Shown: piece by piece, positions 8,554 to 15,661 of the stretch | How the letters are laid out: every line of letters begins with the position of its first letter | Position numbering within the stretch: position 1 is the stretch's first letter | NCBI RefSeq assembly: GCF_003258605.2 | Contig: NZ_CP031264.1 | Coordinates: 4,464,001 to 4,528,000, forward strand | DNA from: Peterkaempfera bronchialis | GTDB taxonomy: Bacteria > Actinomycetota > Actinomycetes > Streptomycetales > Streptomycetaceae | Direction: 5' to 3' | DNA: 64,000 nucleotides | The notes under the pieces: model-generated | Databases searched by the model: none | Told to the model about the DNA's origin: nothing | Seen by the model: only the letters and a program-made list of their open reading frames with translations | Made by a program: the position numbers and the translations under genes

Positions 8554-9638
8554 GTACCGCGGTGTCGGACGATAGGGAGTACGGCGACCGCACGGAACGG
8601 GACGGGACGGCAGTGACCTCGCAGCACGCAGCAGACCGGGCGGCGGCCCGGGCAGTGGATCGGCCCGTGGACAGGGCTGTGGACAAGGCTGTGGACCGGG
8701 CTGTGGCGGCGAAGGCCGCCGAGCCGGTCGCCCCGGCGCTCTCCAGGGGAGGCGTGGACCGCGCCGCGCACCGCCGCTTCGATGAGCCATGGCTGGCCGC
8801 CGCCTGGAGCCACCCCGCGACCAGGGTGCTGCCGATCGCGGGCGGCGAGGCGTTTGTGGTGGACACCGAGCAGGGCACCGAACTGGTGCTGGTGCCCTCC
8901 TTCGAGGCGCCGGACGAGGGCGACCGCTACTTCCTGGGCACCGACGACGCCGGGGTCTCCTACTTCGCCCTGGCCGGTGAGTCGCTGCCGGGCCGACTGG
9001 ACGGCGACGCCCGGCCGGCGGGTCTGCGCGAGGTGGCCGGGCTGCTCTCGGAGCGCGACGCGGGGCTGCTGGTGCACGCGGTGGCGCTGGAGAACTGGCA
9101 CCGGCTGCACTCCTTCTGCTCCCGCTGCGGGCACCCGACGCGCAAGGCCGGTGCGGGGCACGTACGCCGCTGCACCTCCTGCGCCGCCGAGCACTACCCG
9201 CGCACCGACCCGGCGGTGATCATGCTGGTCACCGACGACCAGGACCGCTGCCTGCTGGGGCGCCAGTCGATCTGGCCGGAGGGCCGCTGGTCGACGCTGG
9301 CCGGGTTTGTGGAGCCGGGCGAGTCACTGGAGCAGGCGGTGGTGCGCGAGGTGGCCGAGGAGGCGGGGGTGCGGGTGGCCGAGGTCGAGTACATCGCCAG
9401 CCAGCCGTGGCCCTTCCCGTCCAGCCTGATGCTGGGCTTTGTCGCCCGGGCGCACCCCGACGGCACCCGGATCACGGTGGACGGCGAGGAGCTCTCCGAG
9501 GCCCGCTGGGTCAGCCGGGCGGAGCTGCGGGCCGGTTGGGAGTCGGGGGAGATGCTGCCGCCGTCCGGGATATCCATCGCGCGCCATCTGATCGAGCGCT
9601 GGTACGGCGAGCCGATCCCGGCGGCAGCGCGCTGGTAG
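8550..9638 (+). CDS. nudC: NADH pyrophosphatase (NudC family)
   Basis: It hydrolyses NAD(H) to NMN(H) and AMP and, in relatives, removes NAD caps from RNA. Three features diagnose it: a CxxC..CxxC zinc ribbon (CSRCGHPTR ... RRCTSC, about 190-211), the Nudix box GFVEPGESLEQAV..REVAEEAG (~252-275), and the family signature SQPWPFPSS just after it. At 362 residues it is longer than usual because of an N-terminal ~65-residue tract with AVDRAVDK-type repeats. The true start may be further in, for example GTG 8612, though GTG 8550 overlaps the preceding stop and suggests coupling. Confidence 0.88.
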   Translation: MSTAVSDDREYGDRTERDGTAVTSQHAADRAAARAVDRPVDRAVDKAVDRAVAAKAAEPVAPALSRGGVDRAAHRRFDEPWLAAAWSHPATRVLPIAGGEAFVVDTEQGTELVLVPSFEAPDEGDRYFLGTDDAGVSYFALAGESLPGRLDGDARPAGLREVAGLLSERDAGLLVHAVALENWHRLHSFCSRCGHPTRKAGAGHVRRCTSCAAEHYPRTDPAVIMLVTDDQDRCLLGRQSIWPEGRWSTLAGFVEPGESLEQAVVREVAEEAGVRVAEVEYIASQPWPFPSSLMLGFVARAHPDGTRITVDGEELSEARWVSRAELRAGWESGEMLPPSGISIARHLIERWYGEPIPAAARW

Positions 9639-9719
9639 CCCGCCCGGTCGCACGGGCGGGTGCCCGCGCCCGGCGAGCGCTCCCAGCGCCGGGTGCACCC
9701 GATCGGGTGCACCCGGCGC
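9639..9719. terminator. Double hairpin between convergent genes
   Basis: CCCGCCCG/CGGGCGGG (9639-9646/9653-9660) forms a small stem directly at the nudC stop. A perfect 34-bp palindrome at 9686-9719 (arms GCGCCGGGTGCACCC around GATC) follows. Being symmetrical, it can stop transcripts from both the nudC side and the opposing anti-sigma-type gene. Confidence 0.6.
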
Positions 9720-9747
9720 AGCCGTTCCGGGGCCCGCCGGTCGCTTT

Positions 9748-10284
9748 TCAGCCCCGATGTCGGTTTCCGGCCGGGTTGCGGCCGGTGGTGGGCCCGGTGG
9801 TGGGCTCGGTTGTGGGCTCGGTGGCGTGGTCGGCGGTGTGGTCGCCCGCCAGTCGGCAGGTGACCGTCTTGCCTCGGAGTCTGGTGGTCACCTGCCAGCC
9901 GCCGCAGAGCCGCTCCACGATCCCCAGCCCCCGCCCGCCCGGCTCATCGGTGCGGGCGGGCCGGGTGGCGGGCAGGTCGGGCCCGCAGTCCGACACCGAG
10001 ATCTGAAGCGCCTCCTCGGTGAGCACCAGGGCCAGCGAGACCGGGCCGCTGCCGTACCGCACGGCATTGGTGACCAGCTCGGAGACCAGGATCTCGGCGC
10101 TGTCCGCCAACTGCGGTGCACCCCAGGCCGCCAGCGCGGTCCGGGCCAGCAGCCGGCTGCGGGCGACATTGCGCGGATGGGAGGGGAAGGAGACCGTGGT
10201 GGCCCAGGCGCCCCGGTCGTTCATGGCTGCTCCATGGCAGCCCCGTTGCCTTCCGGCTTCATGCGCGTTGCTCTGTACAGACAT
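9748..10284 (-). CDS. ATP-binding protein of the anti-sigma (RsbW-like) kinase family
   Basis: The 178-residue protein has a single HATPase_c domain with the N box ELVTNAVRYG, the G1-like ISVSDCGPDLP and the G2 box GRGLGIVERLCGGW. This is typical of the many Streptomyces RsbW-like proteins that bind sigma factors or anti-anti-sigma factors, often working with PP2C phosphatases such as the one at the start of this window. ATG 10284 is preceded by GGGGGA; ATG 10224 is a later alternative. The C-terminus is a Thr/Glu/Pro low-complexity tail. It is divergent from the GntR gene. Confidence 0.83.
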   Translation of the reverse strand: MSVQSNAHEAGRQRGCHGAAMNDRGAWATTVSFPSHPRNVARSRLLARTALAAWGAPQLADSAEILVSELVTNAVRYGSGPVSLALVLTEEALQISVSDCGPDLPATRPARTDEPGGRGLGIVERLCGGWQVTTRLRGKTVTCRLAGDHTADHATEPTTEPTTGPTTGRNPAGNRHRG

Positions 10285-10333
10285 CGGATCCCCCCGAATG
10301 CAAGTCATTGGAATCAACCCCATGGCTCCATCC

Positions 10334-10347
10334 TTGACCAATATTGG
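10334..10347 (+). promoter_or_regulatory. Candidate promoter element and palindrome before the GntR gene
   Basis: TTGACC (10334-10339) resembles a -35 and overlaps the perfect 10-bp palindrome CCAATATTGG (10338-10347) in an otherwise AT-poor region. It lies between two divergent genes and could be an operator. I see no convincing -10. Confidence 0.35.
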
Positions 10348-10392
10348 CTGATTTCCGGGAATAGGTGCAACCGGAATCGCTACATTCCTCGG

Positions 10393-11220
10393 GTGAACAT
10401 CTCCCGTGCCCCTGGGCAAGCGCCCAAGTACCAGCGGCTCGCCGCGGACCTGCGGCGCCGCATCGCCGCCGGCGAATGGCAGGGCGGAGCGGCACTGCCC
10501 GTCGAAGCCGAACTCGAGACGCAGTACGGCGTCGCCCGCAACACCGTGCGGCTGGCCGTGGACGTGCTGGTCAACGAGGGCCAGCTGGTCCGCGTGCAGG
10601 GCAAGGGCACATTCCTGAAGGACCACTCGGTCCTGGACCACCACGCATACCGCTCCGCGTCGGGACCGCAGGCCGGAGACAGCCTGGCAAGCCCCTCCGA
10701 GGTGTACGCGGAGGAGGCGCAGGCGGCAGACCGCAGGTTGACGGCGGACTTCGAGATGCTGATCGTACGTGCCCGCACCGACATCGCCGAGCGGCTCGGG
10801 CTGCGGCCCGGGGAGGCGGTGGTGCTCCGCAGGGTGCTGCGCTTCCTGGACAGCGAGCCCTGGTCGATCGAGGAGAGCCACTTCCCGGCCGGGCTCGCCG
10901 CAGGCACGCCCCTGATGGACCCCGACCCGGTCGACGGCGGCGACGAGATGGTGCTGGCCGACATCGGCCGCACCGAGATCGGTGCGGTGGACCACCTCAC
11001 CGCCCGGATGCCCGGCCCGGAGGAGGCGCAGTGGTTCCAGGCCGGACCGGGTGTCCCGCTGATGGTGCAGACCCGGGCGACATACGACACCCGGGGCCCG
11101 GTCCGGGTGATCGAGACCCGCTACTCGGCCGACCGCAGCCGGCTGCTCTACGGCCTCGGTGAGCTGGCCGGACGCGCGGCCCACGCCGCCCGCACCGGCC
11201 GCACCGCGGTCCGGGGCTGA
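10393..11220 (+). CDS. GntR/HutC-family transcriptional regulator
   Basis: The 275-residue regulator begins with a GntR winged helix-turn-helix (about 10-75: KYQRLAADLRRRIAAGEW, YGVARNTVRLAVDVLVNEG, GKGTFLK). A UTRA effector-binding domain follows (about 105-260). HutC-type members sense sugars, histidine derivatives or other small molecules. GTG 10393 places the start immediately before the helix-turn-helix; the longer open frame upstream lacks family features. No target operon adjoins it except the divergent ATP-binding protein, which it may co-regulate. Confidence 0.87.
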   Translation: MNISRAPGQAPKYQRLAADLRRRIAAGEWQGGAALPVEAELETQYGVARNTVRLAVDVLVNEGQLVRVQGKGTFLKDHSVLDHHAYRSASGPQAGDSLASPSEVYAEEAQAADRRLTADFEMLIVRARTDIAERLGLRPGEAVVLRRVLRFLDSEPWSIEESHFPAGLAAGTPLMDPDPVDGGDEMVLADIGRTEIGAVDHLTARMPGPEEAQWFQAGPGVPLMVQTRATYDTRGPVRVIETRYSADRSRLLYGLGELAGRAAHAARTGRTAVRG

Positions 11221-11226
11221 GACGCC

Positions 11227-11261
11227 GCCGGCCCGCGACCGGTCTCCGGTCGCGGGCCGGC
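11227..11261. terminator. Strong hairpin between GntR gene and mycoredoxin gene
   Basis: A perfect 16-bp stem (GCCGGCCCGCGACCGG, 11227-11242, with its complement at 11246-11261) closes a TCT loop between two convergent genes, so it can serve both strands. Confidence 0.7.
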
Positions 11262-11295
11262 CGCAGCGGCGCCGTGGGGCATGGGCCGTGGGGCG

Positions 11296-11532
11296 TCAGA
11301 CGCTCAGCTTGGCCTTCACCTGGGCCAGCGAGGGGTTGGTCAGCGCCGAGCCGTCGGCGAAGAGCAGGGTCGGCACGGTCTGGTTGCCGCCGTTGACCGA
11401 CTCCACAAACTGCGCCGACGCCGGGTCGTGCTCGATGTTGACCTCGGTGTAGGCGATGCCCTCGCGCTCCAGCTGGCCCTTGAGGCGGCGGCAGTAGCCG
11501 CACCAGGTGGTGCTGTACATGGTGACGGACAT
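11296..11532 (-). CDS. mrx1: Mycoredoxin / glutaredoxin-like protein
   Basis: This 78-residue thioredoxin-fold protein has the active site TTWCGYCRRLK (about 8-18) and the cis-Pro segment QTVPTLLF. The CGYC active site and small size match actinobacterial mycoredoxin-1, which reduces mycothiol-protein mixed disulfides. ATG 11532 is chosen because AAGGAG lies ~9 nt upstream; the open frame extends further without family residues. It is divergent from uvrD2, the same pairing I recall in mycobacteria. A consensus SigR-type promoter lies ~80 bp upstream, so thiol stress probably induces it. Confidence 0.88.
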   Translation of the reverse strand: MSVTMYSTTWCGYCRRLKGQLEREGIAYTEVNIEHDPASAQFVESVNGGNQTVPTLLFADGSALTNPSLAQVKAKLSV

Positions 11533-11609
11533 CGCGGTCGGCTCCTTCGCTCGGTCGGGTGTACGAGCGGCGGTCACGCACCCTGGGGGCGGTCCGCCGC
11601 ACTCTTCCG

Positions 11610-11635
11610 AACGCCGGGGCCGCCCGGAACATTCC
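11610..11635 (-). promoter_or_regulatory. SigR-type promoter for mycoredoxin gene
   Basis: On the minus strand GGAAT (11635-11631), exactly 18 bases, then GTT (11612-11610) match the SigR consensus GGAAT-N18/19-GTT. The start point would lie near 11602, giving a ~70-nt leader with AAGGAG before the ATG at 11532. Confidence 0.7.
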
Positions 11636-11695
11636 GGCGCGGGCTACCGGCGCGGTACCAGGGCCGGCGTGCCACCGGAGCCCGAGCGCTCCCGG

Positions 11696-11725
11696 GGCTG
11701 CGGTCGTACAGGCTGCGGTCGTACA
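11696..11725 (+). repeat. 15-bp direct repeat upstream of uvrD2
   Basis: GGCTGCGGTCGTACA occurs twice without a gap between mrx1 and uvrD2. A single DnaA-box-like TGTGGACAA follows at 11739-11747. No function is evident. Confidence 0.6.
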
Positions 11726-11787
11726 AACCCACCGGGGCTGTGGACAACCCGCCGCAGAGTGTCCGCCGGGCTTGAGAGGATGTCCCC

Positions 11788-14064
11788 ATGCAGGCACAGC
11801 TCCCGGTCCCGGACGAACCGCGCCACCCGTACGGCCCCGACAGCGGCGGGCCGGCCGACGCCGACGCGGTGCTCGCCGGCCTCGACCCCGAGCAGCGCGC
11901 GGTCGCCACCGCGCTGCACGGCCCGGTCTGCGTGCTCGCCGGCGCCGGTACCGGCAAGACCCGCGCCATCACCCACCGCATCGCCTACGGCGTGCGCAGC
12001 GGCGTCTACCGGCCGCAGCAGGTGCTCGCGGTCACCTTCACCGCGCGCGCCGCCGGCGAGATGCGCGGGCGGCTGCGCCAGCTCGGCGCCGAGGGCGTGC
12101 AGGCGCGCACCTTCCACTCCGCCGCGCTCCGCCAGCTCCAGTACTTCTGGCCGCGCGCCGTGGGCGGCGAGGTCCCCCGGCTGCTGGAGCGCAAGGTGCA
12201 GCTGGTCGCCGAGGCGGCCGGGCGCTGCGGGCTGCGGGTGCAGCGCACCGAGCTGCGCGACCTCACCGGGGAGATCGAGTGGTCCAAGGTCACCCAGATC
12301 GTCCCGGAGGACTATCCTGCCGCCGTCGCCAAGGCCGGCCGCGAGGCCCCCCGCGACGCCGCCGAGATCTCCCGCGTCTACGGCATCTACGAGCAGCTCA
12401 AGCGGGACCGGGGCGTCATCGACTTCGAGGATGTGCTGCTGCTCACCGCCGCCATCCTGGAGGACCGCCCGGAGATCTCCGAGCAGGTCCGCGCGCAGTA
12501 CCAGCACTTCACCGTGGACGAGTACCAGGACGTCTCCCCGCTCCAGCAGCGGCTGCTCGACCAGTGGGTGGGCCCCGGCTCCAGCCTCTGCGTGGTGGGC
12601 GACGCCAGCCAGACCATCTACTCCTTCACCGGCGCCACCCCCGACTACCTGCTGGGGTTCCGGACCAGGCATCCGGACGCCACGGTGGTCAAGCTGGTCC
12701 GCGACTACCGCTCCACCCCCGAGGTGGTCCACCTGGCCAACGGGCTGCTGGCGCAGGCCCGGGGCCAGGCCGCCCAGCACCGCCTGGAGCTGGTCTCCCA
12801 GCGCGACGCCGGGCCCGACCCCGTCTACACCGAGTACACCGACGAGCCCGCCGAGGCCGAGGGCACCGCGCACCGCATCCGGGAGCTGCTGGCGCGCGGC
12901 GTGCGGGCCAGCGAGATCGCGGTGCTGTTCCGTACCAACGGCCAGTCCGAGGTCTATGAGCAGGCGCTGGCCGACCTCGGCCTGCCCTACCAGCTCAAGG
13001 GCGCCGAGCGGTTCTTCGAGCGGCCCGAGATCCGCGAGGCCGGGATGCTGCTGCGCGGCGCCGCCCGGGCCGGTGCGGACACCCTCGCCGTGGACGGGCC
13101 CGACCTGGCCGCCCAGGTGCGGGCGGTGCTGGCCACCCGGGGGTTCACCCCGGAGCCGCCGGGCGGCTCCGGTGCGGTGCGGGAGCGCTGGGAGTCGCTG
13201 GCCGCCCTGGTCCGGCTGGCCGAGGAGTTCGAGTCGGCGCAGCGTGCCGCCGGCCGGGACGCCGACCTGGCCGCGTATGTCGCCGAGCTGGACGGGCGTG
13301 CCAATGCGCAGCACGCGCCCGCCGTGGAGGGCGTCACCCTCGCCTCGCTGCATGCCGCCAAGGGCCTGGAGTGGGACGCGGTCTTCCTGGTCGGCCTCAC
13401 CGAGGGCATGATGCCGATCACCTATGCCAAGACGGACGAGCAGATCGAGGAGGAGCGCCGACTCCTCTATGTCGGCGTCACCCGTGCCCGGGTCCACCTC
13501 TCCCTCTCCTGGGCCCTCGCCCGCTCCCCGGGCGGCCGGGCCGGTCGCATCCCCACCCGTTTCCTGGACGGCCTGCGGCCCGGCTCCAGCGCGCGCTCCG
13601 GTGCGCGGGCCGGTCGCGGCGGGCACGCCGGAGCGGAGGCGGGGGGCGAGCGCGCCGGCGGGCGCCGCAACCGGGGGCCGGTGAAGTGCCGGGTCTGCGG
13701 CCGGGCGCTGACCGAGGCGGTGGAGCGCAAGCTGCGCCGCTGCGAGGGCTGCCCCTCCTCGATGGACGAGGCGCTCTTCGAGCGGCTGCGGGAGTGGCGC
13801 AGTGAGCAGGCCCGTACCCACGGGGTGCCGGCGTATGTGGTCTTCACCGACGCCACCCTGATGGCCATCGCCGAGGATCCGCCGGGCAGCGAGCGGGAGC
13901 TGGCCGGAATCCCCGGGGTGGGCCCGTCCAAGCTGGACAAGTACGGAGCCGACGTGCTGTCGTTGTGCTCGGGGGAGCAGCCGGTCGGAGCCGTACCGGA
14001 GCCGTCCGGGGACGACCCGGGGGACGACGGCGGCGAAGCCCCGGAAAACTCGCCCGAAAAATAG
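11788..14064 (+). CDS. uvrD2: ATP-dependent DNA helicase UvrD2
   Basis: The 758-residue superfamily 1 helicase has Walker A AGAGTGKTRA (about 51-60), motif II DEYQDVSPLQQ, GDASQTIYSFTGA (motif III), RDYRSTPEVV (motif IV) and TLASLHAAKGLEWD..VGVTRAR (motifs V-VI). After the helicase come a four-Cys element (CRVCG at ~634 to CEGCP) and a C-terminal HRDC domain (about 665-745). This order is diagnostic for actinobacterial UvrD2, a 3'-5' helicase in DNA repair. It lies between mycoredoxin and wblC as in other actinomycetes. Its stop codon overlaps the putative wblC-leader promoter. Confidence 0.93.
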   Translation: MQAQLPVPDEPRHPYGPDSGGPADADAVLAGLDPEQRAVATALHGPVCVLAGAGTGKTRAITHRIAYGVRSGVYRPQQVLAVTFTARAAGEMRGRLRQLGAEGVQARTFHSAALRQLQYFWPRAVGGEVPRLLERKVQLVAEAAGRCGLRVQRTELRDLTGEIEWSKVTQIVPEDYPAAVAKAGREAPRDAAEISRVYGIYEQLKRDRGVIDFEDVLLLTAAILEDRPEISEQVRAQYQHFTVDEYQDVSPLQQRLLDQWVGPGSSLCVVGDASQTIYSFTGATPDYLLGFRTRHPDATVVKLVRDYRSTPEVVHLANGLLAQARGQAAQHRLELVSQRDAGPDPVYTEYTDEPAEAEGTAHRIRELLARGVRASEIAVLFRTNGQSEVYEQALADLGLPYQLKGAERFFERPEIREAGMLLRGAARAGADTLAVDGPDLAAQVRAVLATRGFTPEPPGGSGAVRERWESLAALVRLAEEFESAQRAAGRDADLAAYVAELDGRANAQHAPAVEGVTLASLHAAKGLEWDAVFLVGLTEGMMPITYAKTDEQIEEERRLLYVGVTRARVHLSLSWALARSPGGRAGRIPTRFLDGLRPGSSARSGARAGRGGHAGAEAGGERAGGRRNRGPVKCRVCGRALTEAVERKLRRCEGCPSSMDEALFERLREWRSEQARTHGVPAYVVFTDATLMAIAEDPPGSERELAGIPGVGPSKLDKYGADVLSLCSGEQPVGAVPEPSGDDPGDDGGEAPENSPEK

Positions 14065-14095
14065 TTTGCGCGTCCCGTACCCCGCGCAATAGCCT
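14057..14095 (+). promoter_or_regulatory. Putative WblC-autoactivated promoter
   Basis: AAAAATAG (14057-14064, containing the uvrD2 stop) abuts a -35-like TTGCGC (14066-14071). After 18 bp comes TAGCCT (14090-14095), fitting TAnnnT. An AT-rich block next to the -35 is the described WhiB7/WblC recognition signature. The start point would be near 14102. Confidence 0.55.
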
Positions 14096-14255
14096 GCCGA
14101 GGCGGCCAAGGGGAACGAGGTCGCGAGCTGTGCGGATTCCCATCCGTCACATCTGCATCACCTGCATCACCTGCAACACACGCATCACCGACAGAGCCAG
14201 CCAGTCGGGACCCGGGGGACCGGGGCCTGCGAGACGCCGAAAGGAGGCGGGGACA

Positions 14256-14681
14256 GTGGAGACCACCGAGATGATCACGACGATCAAACTGACGGACGAG
14301 ACCGTCGCCGTCGCCATGGGCGTTTCCGCCGCAGCCGCGCATCTGCGTGGCGGCGTCGTCCTGGCCAGTGGCGTCCTCGGCCTTGACAGGACCGTTCTGT
14401 CCGTCACCGGTACTACCGGCACCACCGGTACCGGCATGACCGGCGCCGGTCTGTCCCGTGGCTGGACCCCCGTCGTGGTGAAGCGTGTGGAGCGCAGCGA
14501 CCGACCGACCCAGGCACCGAAGGCAGCGGCAGCAGCCGCCGAGTACGGCTATGTCCACGCCATCGGTGCCGGCAACCAGCAGGACCAGCAGATTCACCAG
14601 GCAGCGGCCGATTTTGCGACCGATGCCACCCGTTCGATGCGGGCCTTCCGCGGGCTCGAACCCTGGAGAGAACGAACCTGA
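14256..14681 (+). CDS. Upstream ORF in the wblC leader
   Basis: This is a 141-codon reading frame with an excellent ribosome binding site (AAAGGAGG, 14240-14247, 8 nt before GTG). I recognise no domain. The sequence is Thr/Val/Ala/Gly-rich, with a TGTTGTTGTG segment near residue 52, and ends in MRAFRGLEPWRERT. Its last 20 codons encode half of an RNA helix that would block a terminator before wblC. Its translation therefore probably acts as the sensor for ribosome-targeting antibiotics, whether or not the product has a function. uORFs in whiB7/wblC leaders are known; this one is long. The frame is open back to GTG 14128, encoding an odd Ile-Thr-Cys repeat. Confidence 0.6.
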   Translation: METTEMITTIKLTDETVAVAMGVSAAAAHLRGGVVLASGVLGLDRTVLSVTGTTGTTGTGMTGAGLSRGWTPVVVKRVERSDRPTQAPKAAAAAAEYGYVHAIGAGNQQDQQIHQAAADFATDATRSMRAFRGLEPWRERT

Positions 14682-14708
14682 TCCAGCGTCAGGTCGGCAC
14701 CTCCAGGG
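14661..14708 (+). promoter_or_regulatory. Antiterminator helix of the wblC attenuator
   Basis: CCCTGGAG (14661-14668, inside the uORF) is perfectly complementary to CTCCAGGG (14701-14708). Nested inside, ACCTGA (14676-14681, covering the uORF stop) pairs with TCAGGT (14689-14694). The outer 3' arm shares 14705-14708 with the terminator's 5' arm, so the two structures exclude each other. A ribosome at the uORF stop would melt this helix and favour termination. Confidence 0.7.
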
Positions 14709-14750
14709 CCGCGGAACCCGTCACCGGGATCCGCGGCCCTTCTGTTTGTC
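14705..14750 (+). terminator. Intrinsic terminator (attenuator) upstream of wblC
   Basis: AGGGCCGCGGA (14705-14715) pairs perfectly with 14730-14740. After an A/A mismatch, an inner CCCG/CGGG stem closes a TCAC loop. TCTGTTTGT follows, giving a Rho-independent terminator ~70 bp before wblC. Confidence 0.8.
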
Positions 14751-14813
14751 CGGTACCACCGCCCCACCGGCCCACAAGGCCGGAACGAAACCAAAGACGA
14801 GGTAGACGCAGAA

Positions 14814-15182
14814 GTGTCCACGGTCACCACACCGCACCCCCCGTCCGTACCGATGACAGAGCCGATCACCCCGGCCGACAAGGCCGGTCCCCCGGAGGTT
14901 TCCCTGATGCAGATCACCGTGCTGGACGAGTCCGACGCCCTCGGCGCGTCCATGCCGTGCCGCTCCTACGACCCGGAGGTCTTCTTCGCGGAGACCCCGG
15001 CGGACGTGGAGTACGCCAAGTCCCTCTGTGCCACCTGCCCGGTGAAGGCGGCCTGCCTCCAGGGCGCGCTGGAGCGCCGCGAGCCCTGGGGCGTCTGGGG
15101 CGGGGAGCTCTTTGTGCAGGGTGTCGTCGTGGCCCGCAAGCGGCCGCGTGGCCGTCCGCGCAAGTCCGAGGTCGCCGCGTGA
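14814..15182 (+). CDS. wblC: WhiB-family regulator WblC (WhiB7 type)
   Basis: This is a 122-residue iron-sulfur transcription factor that activates intrinsic antibiotic-resistance genes. The four cluster cysteines are in PCRSYD, LCATCPVKAACL. The turn REPWGVWGGE follows, and the C-terminus carries the AT-hook RKRPRGRPRK that marks the WhiB7/WblC subclass. It binds region 4 of the housekeeping sigma factor at promoters with AT-rich upstream DNA. GTG 14814 gives the usual length; ATG 14853 and 14907 are possible but would trim the N-terminus. It is controlled by the attenuator and probably by its own product. The next gene overlaps its stop. Confidence 0.93.
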   Translation: MSTVTTPHPPSVPMTEPITPADKAGPPEVSLMQITVLDESDALGASMPCRSYDPEVFFAETPADVEYAKSLCATCPVKAACLQGALERREPWGVWGGELFVQGVVVARKRPRGRPRKSEVAA

Positions 15183-15538
15183 CCGCCACCCTGGTCCGCC
15201 CCGATGACGGCCTGCGGATCTCCATCCGCGTCGCCGCAGCCAAGGCCGACTCCCGCCTCCACGACTCCACGCACCACGAGCAGGACCCGACGATGACCCC
15301 GATTCCCGACCCGACCGTCCGCCCCGAGCAGACCTCCGAACTGACTCTCCAGAACAGGACCCGCGACATGCATCTCATGCACGAAGCCATGGCCCGTGCC
15401 CATATGCAACAACTGCACCATCAAGCCGAGGGCGAGCGGCTCGCCCGACGGGTCGTCACCGCCCGTCGGCTGAAGCGCCGGGCCGAGCGTGCCTCGCTGC
15501 GCGCCCGCCGTGCCCTCGCCGTCGCGCTGATGCAGTAA
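15179..15538 (+). CDS. Small Arg/Ala-rich hypothetical protein coupled to wblC
   Basis: This 119-residue protein has no recognised domain. The C-terminal half is strongly basic and helical (HLMHEAMARAHMQQLHHQA, then repeated Arg-Arg/Ala), which could suit RNA or ribosome contact, but that is speculation. GTG 15179 overlaps the wblC stop (GTGA), implying translational coupling. ATG 15293 would give an 81-residue version. Codon use is typical of neighbours. A comparable small gene follows wblC in S. coelicolor as far as I recall. Confidence 0.65.
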   Translation: MTATLVRPDDGLRISIRVAAAKADSRLHDSTHHEQDPTMTPIPDPTVRPEQTSELTLQNRTRDMHLMHEAMARAHMQQLHHQAEGERLARRVVTARRLKRRAERASLRARRALAVALMQ

Positions 15539-15540
15539 CC

Positions 15541-15643
15541 CGCACGACCCGCTCCATCCGCACGACCCGCTCCACCCGCAACACCCATGGACCGCGCATG
15601 CGAACGGCCCGCCAGGCACCCCAGCTGCCTGGCGGGCCGTTCG
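15541..15643. terminator. 18-bp-stem bidirectional terminator with preceding short repeats
   Basis: CGAACGGCCCGCCAGGCA (15601-15618) and its exact complement (15626-15643) form an 18-bp stem with a 7-nt loop between two convergent genes. Just upstream, CGCACGACCCGCTCCA-type units are repeated twice (15541-15573). Confidence 0.8.
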
Positions 15644-15661
15644 CCGTTCGCCGTACGGCCG

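Noticed and set aside
8650-8712. Repeated GCTGTGGACA units at the nudC 5' end as regulatory boxes
   Set aside because: They are in-frame 12-bp repeats encoding AVDR/AVDK residues and are better explained as coding low complexity.
11739-11747. DnaA-box-like TGTGGACAA, also at 18359-18367
   Set aside because: These are isolated single matches far apart; there is no cluster, AT-rich unwinding element or dnaA gene, so no origin is called.
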